The notes beneath the pieces are model-generated. The model was given only the letters and a program-made list of their open reading frames with translations. It had not been told where the DNA came from and ran no database searches. From NCBI GenBank assembly GCA_023430845.1, contig JAEYYJ010000233.1, positions 1 through 8,381 on the forward strand: a stretch of DNA of 8,381 nt. The letters run 5' to 3'. The translations under genes and the position numbers were made by a program. This document shows positions 7,791-8,381 of the stretch, piece by piece; positions within the stretch are counted from its first letter, which is position 1, and every line of letters starts with the position of its first letter. The stretch is from Pseudomonadota bacterium. GTDB lineage: Bacteria; Pseudomonadota; Alphaproteobacteria; Rhizobiales; Hyphomicrobiaceae.

Positions 7791-8381
7791 TCAGAGGACG
7801 AGGCCACTCTTCGGATCGATGAGGTGCATCTGATTGAGGTCAGCCGCCATCTTGAGCGGTGCTCCATCCCTCGCCCCCGCCGCAGGATTGACGCGTCCGC
7901 AGATGGTCTCGCCGTTGATCGGGAAGTAGACGAGCGTTTCCATGCCCATAGGCTCGGTCACGTCGAGGTTTGCGTCGAAAGCGACGACACCCGGATCGAG
8001 TTGAGTGCGTGCCTCTGTCAGATGCTCGGGACGAATGCCGAGCAGGACACTGCCGTTCCCCTTGTGCTGCGCATACTTGCCGGCACGCGCGGGCGGCACG
8101 GGCAAGGCGAGCTTGTCGTTGACCCGAAGCTGGAGCTGGCCACCTTCATCCTGCAGGTTGCAAGGTATGAAATTCATCGCAGGCGAGCCGATGAAGCCGG
8201 CGACGAACCGCGTGCGCGGATGGTGATAGAGCTCCGTCGGCGTCCCCACCTGCTCGATCACACCGTGGTTCATGACGACGACGCGATCGGCCAGTGTCAT
8301 GGCCTCGACCTGATCATGCGTCACGTAGACGGTCGTCGTCCGCACCTTCTGGTGCACCTTCTTGATCTCGATGCGCATCTG
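7791..8381 (-). CDS. ABC transporter ATP-binding protein, UgpC/MalK type, N-terminal half beyond window edge
   Basis: This is the C-terminal 196 residues of an ATPase that energises an importer, usually for sugars or glycerol-3-phosphate in this family. The frame is open at the right edge (8381), so Walker A, the signature motif and Walker B lie outside. Visible are the end of the nucleotide-binding domain with the switch histidine in [20 protein letters not shown] (about residue 22 of the piece), [26 protein letters not shown], and the regulatory C-terminal domain with LLGIRPEHL and the final DPKSGLVL typical of MalK/UgpC proteins. It converges on eutC. The substrate cannot be told from this half, and the partner permease and binding-protein genes are not in view. 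The Ugp, Msm and Mal subgroups cannot be separated here. Confidence 0.95.
   Translation of the reverse strand, partial: QMRIEIKKVHQKVRTTTVYVTHDQVEAMTLADRVVVMNHGVIEQVGTPTELYHHPRTRFVAGFIGSPAMNFIPCNLQDEGGQLQLRVNDKLALPVPPARAGKYAQHKGNGSVLLGIRPEHLTEARTQLDPGVVAFDANLDVTEPMGMETLVYFPINGETICGRVNPAAGARDGAPLKMAADLNQMHLIDPKSGLVL

Overview
The window reads as a high-GC proteobacterial chromosome, most likely an alphaproteobacterium of the Hyphomicrobiales type. That assignment is inferred from GC-rich third codon positions, a TraI/VirD2-like relaxase with a DUF3363-like C-terminal part, and a UgpC/MalK-type ABC ATPase. It has two halves joined at a tRNA-Lys(CTT) gene.

Left half (1 to about 4374): the end of an integrated conjugative or mobilizable element. 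A relaxase gene runs leftward from 1416 and off the window edge. Its 472 visible codons are open to the edge and carry an HPHTH metal-binding motif. A 391-bp AT-richer divergent region (1417-1807) separates it from a rightward unknown membrane-anchored protein (1808-2638). This region holds small hairpins, a repeated CCAATTC heptamer and a TATCTTGCCA sequence resembling MOBP nic sites, so it is a speculative oriT candidate. Next comes a large serine recombinase with a zinc ribbon and coiled coil (2716-4416), the likely integrase.

Boundary (4375-4450): tRNA-Lys lies on the minus strand, head-on to the recombinase. The recombinase frame enters the 3' end of the tRNA gene. Its last 13 residues and its TAA stop are antisense tRNA sequence, and the stop overlaps the anticodon triplet. 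The 3' end of the tRNA is therefore the probable attachment site, and the element lies on its 3' side.

Right half (4451-8381): ordinary chromosome. It carries a small lipoprotein of unknown function (4701-5198) and then a 362-bp gap with several symmetric sequences. eutB (5561-6949) and eutC (6946-7737) follow, overlapping by ATGA; together they encode adenosylcobalamin-dependent ethanolamine ammonia-lyase, which converts ethanolamine to acetaldehyde and ammonia. Facing them is the 3' part of a leftward sugar-type ABC transporter ATPase gene (7791-8381). A strong hairpin sits between the convergent genes and contains the eutC stop codon. No microcompartment, reactivase or ethanolamine transport gene is visible.

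I found no clearly new defence or metabolic system. The most notable points are the host-supplied recombinase C-terminus and the possible oriT between relaxase and integrase.
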